Position numbers and translations under genes: made by a program. A stretch of 64,000 bases of DNA from CBDBJR01 sp965206445 (GTDB taxonomy: Bacteria; Pseudomonadota; Gammaproteobacteria; Arenicellales; Poriferihabitantaceae), in assembly GCA_965206445.1 (NCBI GenBank), contig CBDBJR010000002.1, positions 1,302,001-1,366,000 on the forward strand, read 5' to 3'. Of this stretch, positions 6,708 through 14,670 are shown piece by piece; the stretch's first letter is position 1, and each line of letters opens with the position of its first letter. The notes beneath the pieces were generated by a model, which saw nothing but the letters and a program-made list of their open reading frames with translations, had not been told where the DNA came from and did no database searches.

Positions 6708-8498
6708 GTGAAAGCAGCTTATTCCATTGTCGATCATCGATACGACGTCGTTGTCGTTGGCGCCGGCGGCGCCGGGCTGCGGGCAACCTTCGGCATGGCG
6801 GTGGCGGGCCTGAGTACCGCCTGCATTACCAAACTTTTCCCGACCCGAAGCCACACAGTCGCCGCCCAGGGCGGTATGAGTGCTGCGCTGGGCAACATGG
6901 GCGAAGACGATTGGCGCTGGCACATGTACGATACGGTCAAAGGCTCGGACTGGCTGGGCGACCAGGATGCGATCGAATATATGTGCCGGGCGGCGCCGGA
7001 GGCGGTGATTGAACTGGAGCATTACGGCGTGCCTTTTTCACGGACGCCGGAAGGGCGGATTTATCAGCGCGCGTTCGGCGGTATGACCACCCACTTCGGT
7101 GAAGGTCAGGCGCAGCGCACCTGCGCCGCTGCCGACCGCACCGGGCATGCGATTTTGCATGCCCTGTACCAGCAATCGCTGAAGCACAAGGCGGAATTTT
7201 TTATCGAGTATTTTGCCGTTGATTTGATTATGCAGGACGGCGAGTGCCGGGGGGTGATGGCCTGGGACCTGGATACGGGTGAGCTGCATCGCTTCGCCGC
7301 CAAGCTGGTGGTGCTGGCCACCGGTGGCTACGGGCGCAGTTATTTTTCTTCCACCTCGGCGCATAGCTGCACCGGCGATGGCGGCGGCATGGCGCTGCGT
7401 GCCGGCCTGCCGCTGCAGGACATGGAATTTACGCAGTTTCATCCGACCGGTATTTATGGCGCCGGCTGCCTGATTACCGAAGGCGCGCGCGGTGAAGGCG
7501 GCTATCTGACCAACTCCAAGGGCGAGCGTTTTATGGAGCGCTACGCGCCCAATGCAAAAGACCTGGCTTCGCGTGATGTGGTGAGCCGCGCGATGACGCT
7601 GGAAATTCGCGACGGCCTCGGGGTGGGCGCTGAAGGTGACCACATTAATCTGCATCTGGAACACCTGGGCCCGGAGGTGCTGGCCGAGCGGCTGCCGGGT
7701 ATTTCCGAGTCGGCACGGGTGTTTGCCGGGGTTGATGTGACCCGACAGCCGATCCCGGTGCTGCCGACGGTGCATTACAATATGGGCGGCATTCAAACCA
7801 ATACGCACGGCGAGGTGGTGACGCTGAAGGACGGTAATGCCGAGAGCGTGGTGCCGGGCTTGATGGCGATTGGGGAGGCGGCCTGCGTGTCGGTGCACGG
7901 CGCCAATCGGCTGGGCTCCAATTCACTGCTCGATATCATCGTATTCGGGCGCGCCGCGGCCCAGCGGGCGAGCACGTTGATTCAGCCCGGCAGCAGTCCG
8001 CCACGGCTGCCGGCCAGTGCGGGTGAGGAGATTTTGGAGCGATTCGATCGCCTGCGCCATGCCGCCGGCGGCACGTCGACCGCCGAGATTCGTCTGGAAA
8101 TGCAAAAAATCATGCAGAACCATTGCGCCGTTTTTCGTACCGGTGACGTATTGCGCGAAGGGATTGAAAAGCTGCATCGGGTGGCGGCCGGGTTTGACGA
8201 TGTCAGGGTGACCGATCGTTCGATGATCTGGAATAGCGACCTGGTGGAAACGCTGGAACTGGAAAATCTGCTGCGCCAGGCGGTGGTGTCGATTCATGCG
8301 GCGGAGAACCGCCGGGAAAGCCGCGGCGCCCATGCACGCGAAGATTACCCGGAACGGGACGACGCCGACTGGATGAAGCATACGCTGGTGTGGCAGCACA
8401 ATTTACCCGACAAACCGGCAATTGATTATCGGCCGGTGCACACGTATACCCTTACCGATGAGGTGGACTACATCGAGCCCAGGAAGCGCGTCTATTGA
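6708..8498 (+). CDS. sdhA: succinate dehydrogenase flavoprotein subunit
   Basis: Catalytic subunit of complex II that oxidises succinate to fumarate with covalently bound FAD. The Rossmann FAD motif GAGGAGLRA is near the N-terminus; SHTVAAQGG contains the His (about residue 49) that is flavinylated in the family; QFHPTGIYG and TEGARGEGG contain active-site residues; the C-terminal GANRLGSNSLLD completes the FAD domain. I prefer GTG 6708, with CGGAG about 9 bases upstream, over TTG 6702, which would be too close to it. That gives 596 aa, the normal length. Maturation factors for this flavinylation step are encoded on both sides: DUF1674 upstream and SdhE downstream. Confidence 0.97.
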   Translation: MKAAYSIVDHRYDVVVVGAGGAGLRATFGMAVAGLSTACITKLFPTRSHTVAAQGGMSAALGNMGEDDWRWHMYDTVKGSDWLGDQDAIEYMCRAAPEAVIELEHYGVPFSRTPEGRIYQRAFGGMTTHFGEGQAQRTCAAADRTGHAILHALYQQSLKHKAEFFIEYFAVDLIMQDGECRGVMAWDLDTGELHRFAAKLVVLATGGYGRSYFSSTSAHSCTGDGGGMALRAGLPLQDMEFTQFHPTGIYGAGCLITEGARGEGGYLTNSKGERFMERYAPNAKDLASRDVVSRAMTLEIRDGLGVGAEGDHINLHLEHLGPEVLAERLPGISESARVFAGVDVTRQPIPVLPTVHYNMGGIQTNTHGEVVTLKDGNAESVVPGLMAIGEAACVSVHGANRLGSNSLLDIIVFGRAAAQRASTLIQPGSSPPRLPASAGEEILERFDRLRHAAGGTSTAEIRLEMQKIMQNHCAVFRTGDVLREGIEKLHRVAAGFDDVRVTDRSMIWNSDLVETLELENLLRQAVVSIHAAENRRESRGAHAREDYPERDDADWMKHTLVWQHNLPDKPAIDYRPVHTYTLTDEVDYIEPRKRVY

Positions 8499-8534
8499 CG
8501 CCGCCGATAGTTGATTCGATGAACCCGTAAGCAA

Positions 8535-9308
8535 ATGGCAGAATTTACCCTCCCGAAAAATTCCCGGATTACCGCCGGCAAGCAGTACCATGACAGCAGC
8601 TCAGGGCGCCTGAAAAACGTGCGCGTGTACCGCTGGGACCCCGACGCCGATGCGACCCCGCGGATCGATACCTATGCGGTCGATCTGGACGCCTGCGGGC
8701 CGATGGTGCTGGATGTATTGCTGCGGATCAAAAACGCGATTGACAGCACGTTGACCTTCCGCCGTTCATGCCGTGAGGGCATCTGCGGCTCCTGTTCGAT
8801 GAATATCAACGGCGTCAATACGCTGGCCTGTACGACCGCCGTGGCGGATATTCGGGGTGATATCGCCGTGTATCCGCTGCCGCACATGTCGGTGATCAAG
8901 GACCTGGTGCCGGACATGCGTAATTTCTATGCCCAGTACGCGTCGATAAAACCGTGGCTGCAGGTCGATAGCGCGGTACCGGACCGCGAGCGGCTGCAAT
9001 CGGAAGCGGAGCGGGAAAAACTGGACGGGCTGTACGAATGCATCCTGTGCGCCTGCTGCTCAACCAGCTGTCCGAGCTATTGGTGGAACAGCGACCGCTA
9101 CCTGGGGCCGGCGGCGCTGTTGCAGTCCTATCGCTGGATAGCGGATAGCCGGGATGAGGCGACCGGTGAACGGCTGGATGAATTGGATGATGCCTTTAAG
9201 CTGTACCGCTGTCATACGATTATGAATTGCACCAACGCCTGCCCGAAAGGGCTCAATCCGGCCAAGGCAATTGCCGCGATCAAGCAGGCGCTGGTACAGC
9301 GCAAGTGA
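8535..9308 (+). CDS. sdhB: succinate dehydrogenase iron-sulfur subunit
   Basis: Carries electrons from FAD to quinone through three Fe-S clusters. The 257-aa sequence has the [2Fe-2S] motif SCREGICGSCSMNINGVN with Cys79, 84, 87 and 99, the [4Fe-4S] motif CILCACCSTSCP, and the [3Fe-4S]/[4Fe-4S] motif CHTIMNCTNACPKGLNP. It lies 36 bases after sdhA and is followed at 62 bases by sdhE. The N-terminus is about 20 residues longer than in E. coli SdhB, as in many proteobacteria. Confidence 0.97.
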   Translation: MAEFTLPKNSRITAGKQYHDSSSGRLKNVRVYRWDPDADATPRIDTYAVDLDACGPMVLDVLLRIKNAIDSTLTFRRSCREGICGSCSMNINGVNTLACTTAVADIRGDIAVYPLPHMSVIKDLVPDMRNFYAQYASIKPWLQVDSAVPDRERLQSEAEREKLDGLYECILCACCSTSCPSYWWNSDRYLGPAALLQSYRWIADSRDEATGERLDELDDAFKLYRCHTIMNCTNACPKGLNPAKAIAAIKQALVQRK

Positions 9309-9370
9309 GCCGGCAGCGTATTTGATCCGCCGCGGCCGCGTGACGGTCGGCCATATCACGATCCGCAGCC

Positions 9371-9613
9371 ATGAATAACCGCCCGCCCGCCCGTCTGCGG
9401 TGGCGGTGCCGCCGCGGCACCCGGGAGCTCGAGCTGGTGCTGCTGGGTTTCATCGAGCGGCGGTTTGCCGCCCTGACCGCCGAGGAACGGCGGCTGCTGG
9501 ATGCATTGCTCGACACCCAGGACCCGGAATTGTCCGACTGGCTGCTTGGCGGACAGACCCCGAAAGACCATGGAATGGCCCGAATCGTCGCTCGCATATT
9601 GTCTGCCGCTTAG
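9371..9613 (+). CDS. sdhE: FAD assembly factor SdhE (YgfY/DUF339)
   Basis: Small helical protein that binds apo-SdhA and promotes covalent attachment of FAD. The 80-aa product has the hallmark RRG motif (RWRCRRGTRELELVL, residues 10-24) and the conserved LLDTQDPELSDWLLGG further on. It is part of the sdhCDAB cluster and overlaps the downstream ygfX by 44 bases in another frame, reproducing the sdhE-ygfX (cptBA) pair of other gammaproteobacteria. Confidence 0.93.
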   Translation: MNNRPPARLRWRCRRGTRELELVLLGFIERRFAALTAEERRLLDALLDTQDPELSDWLLGGQTPKDHGMARIVARILSAA

Positions 9614-10010
9614 ACTGCCTGTTGCCACGCATAACAACGCCTGTCTGGCCGCGCTGGTGCTGCTGCTGCACGCCGCCGCCGGGTTGATTGTCGGCGGTAC
9701 AACGACCGGGGTAGTGGCCTGGACCGGGGAGGGGCTGGTGCTCTGCTCCTGCCTGTATGAAGGCTGTCTGCTGTATCGCAGTGGCCGACCGATTTGGCTG
9801 GAGATCGGTCACGACAGCCAAGTCCGGGTGTGCATGGACAGCGCACAGGGAGAGGACATCAGGGCGGTGGAATTTCGCCGCAGCTGGGGCGGCCGGCGCC
9901 TGCTGCTGTTGTTGGTTGATGCCAATGGCGCCGCAATCAGGCTGCTGTTTTTTGGCGCGACCGATGCGGTGCAGATGCATCGTCTGCAGGTTTGGCTGCG
10001 CAATCGCTAA
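9570..10010 (+). CDS. ygfX: YgfX/CptA-like membrane protein
   Basis: About 146 aa, recognised mainly by position after sdhE and by layout: a short N-terminus, two closely spaced hydrophobic stretches (about residues 22-55), then a soluble beta-rich tail ending MHRLQVWLRNR. In E. coli YgfX (CptA) was reported as a toxin that interferes with the cytoskeleton and pairs with SdhE (CptB); others dispute that and tie both to flavin metabolism. I start it at ATG 9570 inside sdhE; ATG 9501 would overlap far more and adds an Arg/Cys-rich stretch that looks out of frame. Sequence divergence in this family is high, so confidence is moderate. Confidence 0.75.
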   Translation: MEWPESSLAYCLPLRLPVATHNNACLAALVLLLHAAAGLIVGGTTTGVVAWTGEGLVLCSCLYEGCLLYRSGRPIWLEIGHDSQVRVCMDSAQGEDIRAVEFRRSWGGRRLLLLLVDANGAAIRLLFFGATDAVQMHRLQVWLRNR

Positions 10011-10062
10011 TGCGGCTTTATCTGCCGCCGCTGCCGCCGCATCGATAGCGAAGGCGGCACAA

Positions 10063-11664
10063 TCACGGTGTCAGAATGGTTTCACGAGCGTCGGCATCGG
10101 TCTGCGGGTAGTCTCTGGTAAAGTGCAGCCCGCGGCTTTCCTTGCGCTGCATTGCGCTGCGCACCGTCAATTCCGCCACCTGGATCAGATTGCGCAGTTC
10201 AATCAGGTCATTGCTGATGCGAAAGTGGCTGTAGAACTCCCGCACTTCTTCTTTCAGCATCCGGATTCGCCGGTCGGCCCGCAGCAGGCGTTTGTCGGTG
10301 CGCACGATGCCGACGTAATCCCACATGCAGCGCCTGAGCTCGTCCCAGTTATGCGCGACGACGATGCTTTCATCCGGGTCGGAGACCTGGCTTTCGTCCC
10401 ACTTCGGCAGCGCTGGCGGGCGGCGGTCAACCGATTTGTGACCGAGCTGTCCGGCAATACGTTCGGCCGCCGACATGGAAAACACCAGGCATTCCAGCAG
10501 GGAGTTGCTGGCCAGCCGGTTGGCGCCGTGCAGCCCGGTATAACCGGTCTCGCCAATCGCATACAGCTGGTCGATATCGGTTTCGCCGTGCAGATTGGTG
10601 AGCACGCCGCCGCAGGTATAATGCGCCGCCGGCACCACCGGCAGCGCCTCACGGGTGAGGTCCAGGCCAAGCTCCCGGCAGCGGCTGCTGATAGTCGGGA
10701 AGTGCTTCCAGATGAAGTCGGCGGGTCGGTGGGTGATATCCAGATACACGCAGTCCAGCCCCCCCTTTTTCATTTCAAAGTCGATGCTGCGGGCGACGAT
10801 ATCCCGTGGCGCCAGCTCGGCCTGCGGGTCGTAATCCGGCATGAAACGCCGCCCGTCCGCCCGCACCAGCCGGGCGCCCTCACCGCGCAGGGCTTCGGAT
10901 ATCAGCAAGGATTTGGCCTGCGGGTGGTACAGGCAGGTCGGGTGGAATTGCATGAATTCCATGTTGGCGACCCGGCAGCCGGCGCGCCAGGCCATGGCGA
11001 TGCCGTCGCCGGTCGAGGTATCCGGGTTGCTGGTGTAGAGGTACACCTTGCTCGCACCGCCGGTGGCCAGCACCAGGCAGCGGCAGGGCAGCGTAATCAC
11101 GTGTTTGTGCCGGCGGTCAAATACATACGCGCCAAGGCAGCGGTTGCGGCCGCCAAGCCCGAGCTTGTGCGCGGTAATCAGATCGAGTGCAATATGATCT
11201 TCAAACAGGCGGATCAGCGCATGCGCCCGCACTTTCTGCTCCAGCGTTTCCTCCACTGCGGCGCCGGTGGCATCGGCGGCGTGGATAATGCGCCGAAAGC
11301 TGTGCCCGCCTTCCCGGGTCAAGTGGTAGTCGCCTTTATCGGTGTCTTCGCGCAAGCTGAAGCTGACCCCGCGCTCGACCAGCCATTGAACCGCCTCGGG
11401 GGCATGCTTGACGACAAATTCGACCGCTTGCTTGCGGCACAGCTGGACGCCGGCACGGTGGGTATCATCGATATGCGCTTGAAACGAGTCTTCTTCGGTC
11501 AGCACCGCCGCGATACCGCCCTGCGCATAGCGGGTCGAGCCTTCATCCAGCTGTTGCTTGGACAGGATGGTGACCGCGATGCCGCGGTCGGCCAGCCGCA
11601 GCGCCAGCGCCAGGCCGGCCAAGCCGCCGCCGATAATCATCACCGGGGTTGATTCTGTCGTCAT
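10063..11664 (-). CDS. nadB: L-aspartate oxidase
   Basis: Flavoenzyme that oxidises L-aspartate to iminoaspartate, the first step of de novo NAD synthesis. The 533-aa product starts MTTESTPVMIIGGGLAGLAL, an FAD-binding Rossmann motif, and has STRYAQGGIAAVL, QFHPTCLYHP, RGEGARLVRADG, and HGANRLASNSLLEC, all matching the SdhA/FrdA/NadB superfamily. I chose ATG at 11664; a longer reading from 11805 adds 47 Ala/Pro-rich residues ahead of the FAD motif with no conservation. nadA and nadC are not in the window. It runs convergent to ygfX with only 52 bases between. Confidence 0.95.
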   Translation of the reverse strand: MTTESTPVMIIGGGLAGLALALRLADRGIAVTILSKQQLDEGSTRYAQGGIAAVLTEEDSFQAHIDDTHRAGVQLCRKQAVEFVVKHAPEAVQWLVERGVSFSLREDTDKGDYHLTREGGHSFRRIIHAADATGAAVEETLEQKVRAHALIRLFEDHIALDLITAHKLGLGGRNRCLGAYVFDRRHKHVITLPCRCLVLATGGASKVYLYTSNPDTSTGDGIAMAWRAGCRVANMEFMQFHPTCLYHPQAKSLLISEALRGEGARLVRADGRRFMPDYDPQAELAPRDIVARSIDFEMKKGGLDCVYLDITHRPADFIWKHFPTISSRCRELGLDLTREALPVVPAAHYTCGGVLTNLHGETDIDQLYAIGETGYTGLHGANRLASNSLLECLVFSMSAAERIAGQLGHKSVDRRPPALPKWDESQVSDPDESIVVAHNWDELRRCMWDYVGIVRTDKRLLRADRRIRMLKEEVREFYSHFRISNDLIELRNLIQVAELTVRSAMQRKESRGLHFTRDYPQTDADARETILTP

Positions 11665-11710
11665 GCTGGTGGCGGAACTGGCTGGGTTGGCGGCGCTTGC
11701 AGGGCAGGCA

Positions 11711-12616
11711 TCAACGGCTGTCAAGTGGAAAGGTAAGCGGCTTGTTGGCGCGGGTTTCGCGGTACGAGGTATACAGGCCGCTGAGGGCAATGATGCCGAC
11801 GCCAAGCCAGACGTGCGCTTCCGGCAGGTAGCTGAAAAACACGTAGCTCAACGCGGTTGCGCCGATAATCTCGGTGTAGTTGAACGGCGCCAGCAGTGAG
11901 GCCGGCGCCATGCGGCAGGCAATGATCACCAGAAAGTGGCCGACCGCCGCCGTGCCCCCCATGACGGCAATCAGCATCCAGCCGAACCGGTCGGGCGTTG
12001 ACCACACCGCCGGCATCGCCGGCAGCAGCGCGATGCAGCCGACCAGGGCGGTATAAAACAGCATCACCACCGGCGAGCTGGCGGCGGTCAGTTTGCGCGT
12101 CAAAATGATGTAAAACGAATAGCAGACGCCGGCCAGCAGCGCAAACAGAATGCTGGGCTGGAAATCCGCCGCCTGCGGTTGCAGCACGACCAGCACGCCG
12201 ACAAAGCCGGTCGCGGTGGCGAGCAGCCGCCTGATGCCGACGCTTTCACCCAGCAGGGCCGGCGACAACAGCGTCACAATCAGCGGTGAGACAAACAGCA
12301 GGGCGAGGGAATTGGGAATCGTGTTGTGGCTGATCGCGACAAAGAAAAAAATCGTCGCCAGCAGCAAACAGGCGCCGCGGGCAAGCTGCAGGCCGAGCCG
12401 CGCCGGCGGGGTTGTCCAGTCCTGCCTGACGAGCATCAATATCGGCAGCATCCAGAGCAAATGCGCGGTGAAGCGCAGCCAGCTCACCTGCAAAACGTGG
12501 TAATCCAGCTGGCTCAGTATCTTCGCGCAGAGGTCCAATACGGGCAGGAGCAGCATTGCCGCGACCATAATGACGATGCCCGCCAGCGGGCGGTCCGGGT
12601 GATTGGCTGGTGTCAT
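11711..12616 (-). CDS. EamA/DMT-family membrane transporter
   Basis: A 301-aa drug/metabolite transporter with about ten membrane helices in two EamA repeats. The recognisable pieces are LFVSPLIVTLLSPALLGE, closing the first repeat, and PFNYTEIIGATALSYVFF in the second. Such proteins export amino acids or other small metabolites; the substrate cannot be read from sequence. ATG 12616 (MTPANHPDRP) puts the first helix 16 residues in; a longer frame to 12991 adds 125 residues without membrane segments and runs into the divergent regulator. It is divergent from an Lrp/AsnC-type regulator, and that pairing suggests the regulator may control it. nadB starts 46 bases downstream. Confidence 0.86.
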   Translation of the reverse strand: MTPANHPDRPLAGIVIMVAAMLLLPVLDLCAKILSQLDYHVLQVSWLRFTAHLLWMLPILMLVRQDWTTPPARLGLQLARGACLLLATIFFFVAISHNTIPNSLALLFVSPLIVTLLSPALLGESVGIRRLLATATGFVGVLVVLQPQAADFQPSILFALLAGVCYSFYIILTRKLTAASSPVVMLFYTALVGCIALLPAMPAVWSTPDRFGWMLIAVMGGTAAVGHFLVIIACRMAPASLLAPFNYTEIIGATALSYVFFSYLPEAHVWLGVGIIALSGLYTSYRETRANKPLTFPLDSR

Positions 12617-12850
12617 CGCAGGGGCGGTCGGTTCGCAGTGGCAGATCAGGCCGGATTGTACACGCCGACCGGAGCGGGTGAATCGATTTTCACCGCGTCG
12701 GCCGGTGCACTGCGGTTGTGCCGATACAATCTGCTGCTCTTGGTCGGCGGTTCGAGTGCAGTCGGCCGCATCGAGCCGACCCGGCCAAGGCGCCGCAAAG
12801 GCGGACATTCGGGTTGTCTGGGATGCGGGCAGAAAAATATCTTGTGGGCG

Positions 12851-12864
12851 GCTTGTTTGCAAGC
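12851..12864. promoter_or_regulatory. inverted repeat in the exporter/regulator intergenic region, possible operator
   Basis: GCTTG at 12851-12855 and CAAGC at 12860-12864 flank TTTG, 27 bases upstream of the Lrp-like start. TAGAAT at 12871-12876 could be a -10 box. An autoregulatory site for the Lrp-like protein would be expected here, but the repeat is short. Confidence 0.25.
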
Positions 12865-12890
12865 TGGCTTTAGAATAATATATTTGATAT

Positions 12891-13364
12891 ATGGCTAAAA
12901 CCGAAAAAATCTCATTGGATGCAATCGATCGGAAGATTCTCTGCCTGTTGCAGCAGGATGCCAGTATGACCATCCGCGAGATCGCCGACAAAGTGCATCT
13001 GTCGGCGACGCCCTGTTGGAAGCGTATTCAGAGAATGGAGGAGGATGGCGTTATCCGTGGCCGGGTGGCGCTGTTGAATCCGGCCAAGGTGAATGTCGGG
13101 GTGACGGCCTTTATTGCCATCAAAATCGACCGGCATAACCTGGCCTGGAGCAAAAAATTCGCCAACGAAATGACGTCTATTCCGGAGATTATGGAGGTCT
13201 ATCGCATGAGCGGCGAGGTCGATTATCTGCTGCGCGTTGTGGTGCCGGATATTGCCGCATACGATGCGTTGTATAAAAAAATCATCGAACGCGTGGCCTT
13301 GAAAGACGTGACCTCAATGTTTGCGATGGAGCAGATAAAATATACCACCGCATTGCCGCTGTAA
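12891..13364 (+). CDS. Lrp/AsnC-family transcriptional regulator
   Basis: A 157-aa DNA-binding protein of the feast/famine family that usually senses an amino acid. An N-terminal winged helix-turn-helix (about residues 8-58: IDRKILCLLQQDASMTIREI, then ATPCWKRIQRMEEDGVI) is followed by the alpha-beta ligand-binding/oligomerisation domain with YRMSGEVDYLLRVVVPD. It is divergently transcribed from the DMT exporter with about 270 bases between, an AT-rich patch directly before the start, and a short inverted repeat. In this family a regulator next to an amino-acid exporter often controls it; that is inference here. Confidence 0.92.
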   Translation: MAKTEKISLDAIDRKILCLLQQDASMTIREIADKVHLSATPCWKRIQRMEEDGVIRGRVALLNPAKVNVGVTAFIAIKIDRHNLAWSKKFANEMTSIPEIMEVYRMSGEVDYLLRVVVPDIAAYDALYKKIIERVALKDVTSMFAMEQIKYTTALPL

Positions 13365-13506
13365 GCGGGGGCGGTGCGGGCGGGTCGGCTCGATGCGGCC
13401 GGCTGTGCCGGGCGATTTCTCCCATTGGGGCGGCGATAGCGTTTGGGTCAGGCCATTCCGAGGCTATCCTGGACTGGAAAAAACGGCTTAATTTACGCGA
13501 ATATCG

Positions 13507-13526
13507 GGTTAAAATCGGTTAAAATC
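13507..13526 (+). repeat. tandem 10-base repeat in the aroQ upstream region
   Basis: GGTTAAAATC occurs twice in direct tandem (13507-13516 and 13517-13526), about 100 bases before aroQ. Each copy contains TAAAAT, a possible -10 box; TTAATT at 13488-13493 lies 16 bases before the first. It could be a duplicated promoter element for aroQ-accB-accC or a regulator site. The rest of 13365-13622 holds nothing I recognise. Confidence 0.4.
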
Positions 13527-13622
13527 AGCCTATTGATGAAAAGCAGATACGCGGCCAATATGCGGTCGAGTTGATTGAAACGTACCTTTGGATGCAGCAG
13601 TAACGCGGGTTGGAAGACAGGC

Positions 13623-14078
13623 ATGGCACATATTCTGGTCCTTCACGGGCCCAATCTCAACCTGCTTGGCAGCCGGGAGCCGCGCTATTACAGCCGGGTT
13701 ACCCTCGATCAGATCAATCACACACTCAGCCGGCTGGCCGAACAGGACGGCCACACATTGCAGGCCAGGCAGAGCAACGCCGAGCATGCGTTGATTGACT
13801 GGGCGCAGCAGGCGGCGGTTGAGAAAACCGATTTTATTATCATCAACCCGGCGGCGTTTACGCATACCAGCATCGCGCTTCGAGATACGCTGAGCGCGAT
13901 CGAGATCGCCTTTATCGAAGTGCATATATCCAATATCCATGCCCGCGAATCGTTTCGGCATCATTCTTATTTTTCGGATATCGCGCTGGGCGTGGTCGCC
14001 GGGCTGGGGGCGGCCGGGTATGAATACGCTTATGCAGCCGCAAACAACTACCTGGCCGGGCTGGCAAAGGCCGGGTAG
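13623..14078 (+). CDS. aroQ: 3-dehydroquinate dehydratase, type II
   Basis: Third step of the shikimate pathway. The 151-aa type II enzyme begins MAHILVLHGPNLNLLGSREP, with the catalytic Arg and, after REPRYY, the catalytic Tyr; later NPAAFTHTSIALRD and EVHISNIHARESFRHHSYF carry substrate contacts. ATG 13623 is supported by these N-terminal motifs; an earlier ATG (13575) adds a non-conserved stretch. The aroQ-accB-accC order is a widely conserved operon in proteobacteria and is kept here, with accB 93 bases downstream. Confidence 0.96.
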   Translation: MAHILVLHGPNLNLLGSREPRYYSRVTLDQINHTLSRLAEQDGHTLQARQSNAEHALIDWAQQAAVEKTDFIIINPAAFTHTSIALRDTLSAIEIAFIEVHISNIHARESFRHHSYFSDIALGVVAGLGAAGYEYAYAAANNYLAGLAKAG

Positions 14079-14171
14079 CGGGCCTGGCCGACCACCTTTG
14101 CCGCCTTGCCGTGGAGCCGTCGCGGCGGCCGTGAATTGACGTTAACCGCGCATCGCACCGGTACATAACCA

Positions 14172-14630
14172 ATGGATGTGAGAAAGATAAAAAAACTGAT
14201 AGAGCTGTTTGAGGCGTCGGAGCTGAGCGAAATGGACATCAGCGAAGGCGATAGCCGGATTCGACTTCTCCGTGCCGGCCTGATGGCGACCGCGGCGGCC
14301 GAGCCGTTTATTGCCGCGGCGGAGCCGGCGCCGGTCAAAGCCGGCGAACCGGCGGCGGACAAGGCGGGGGGCAAATCGGCGCTGGAGCACACGGTCAATT
14401 CGCCGATGGTCGGCACTTTCTATGCGTCGTCCTCACCCGAAGAGCCGGCGTTTAGCGCGGTCGGCGCGATGGTCAATGCCGGCGACGTGGTTTGCATTGT
14501 CGAGGCGATGAAAACATTCAACCAGATCCAGACCGAAGTGTCCGGCAAAATCGTTGCCGTGCACAAACAAAACGGCGATCCGGTCGAATATGGCGAAGCA
14601 TTATTGACGATTGCATTGCTTGCAGGCTGA
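14172..14630 (+). CDS. accB: biotin carboxyl carrier protein of acetyl-CoA carboxylase
   Basis: Carries biotin between biotin carboxylase and carboxyltransferase in fatty-acid synthesis. The 152-aa protein has the N-terminal helix (MDVRKIKKLIELFEASELSE), an Ala/Pro-rich flexible linker (about 38-70), and the C-terminal biotinyl domain with VEAMKTFNQI, in which Lys114 is the biotinylation site. The 'thumb' loop typical of AccB (FYASSSPEEPAF) is present, distinguishing it from biotinyl domains of decarboxylases. accC follows 40 bases later. Confidence 0.96.
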   Translation: MDVRKIKKLIELFEASELSEMDISEGDSRIRLLRAGLMATAAAEPFIAAAEPAPVKAGEPAADKAGGKSALEHTVNSPMVGTFYASSSPEEPAFSAVGAMVNAGDVVCIVEAMKTFNQIQTEVSGKIVAVHKQNGDPVEYGEALLTIALLAG

Positions 14631-14670
14631 TCTGCCGGCGATGGATGCGTATCTATGATCGGGCGGGCGT

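Noticed and set aside
9757..11652. 631-codon open frame on the plus strand
   Set aside because: Antisense to nadB, which has full motifs; no recognisable domain in this frame.
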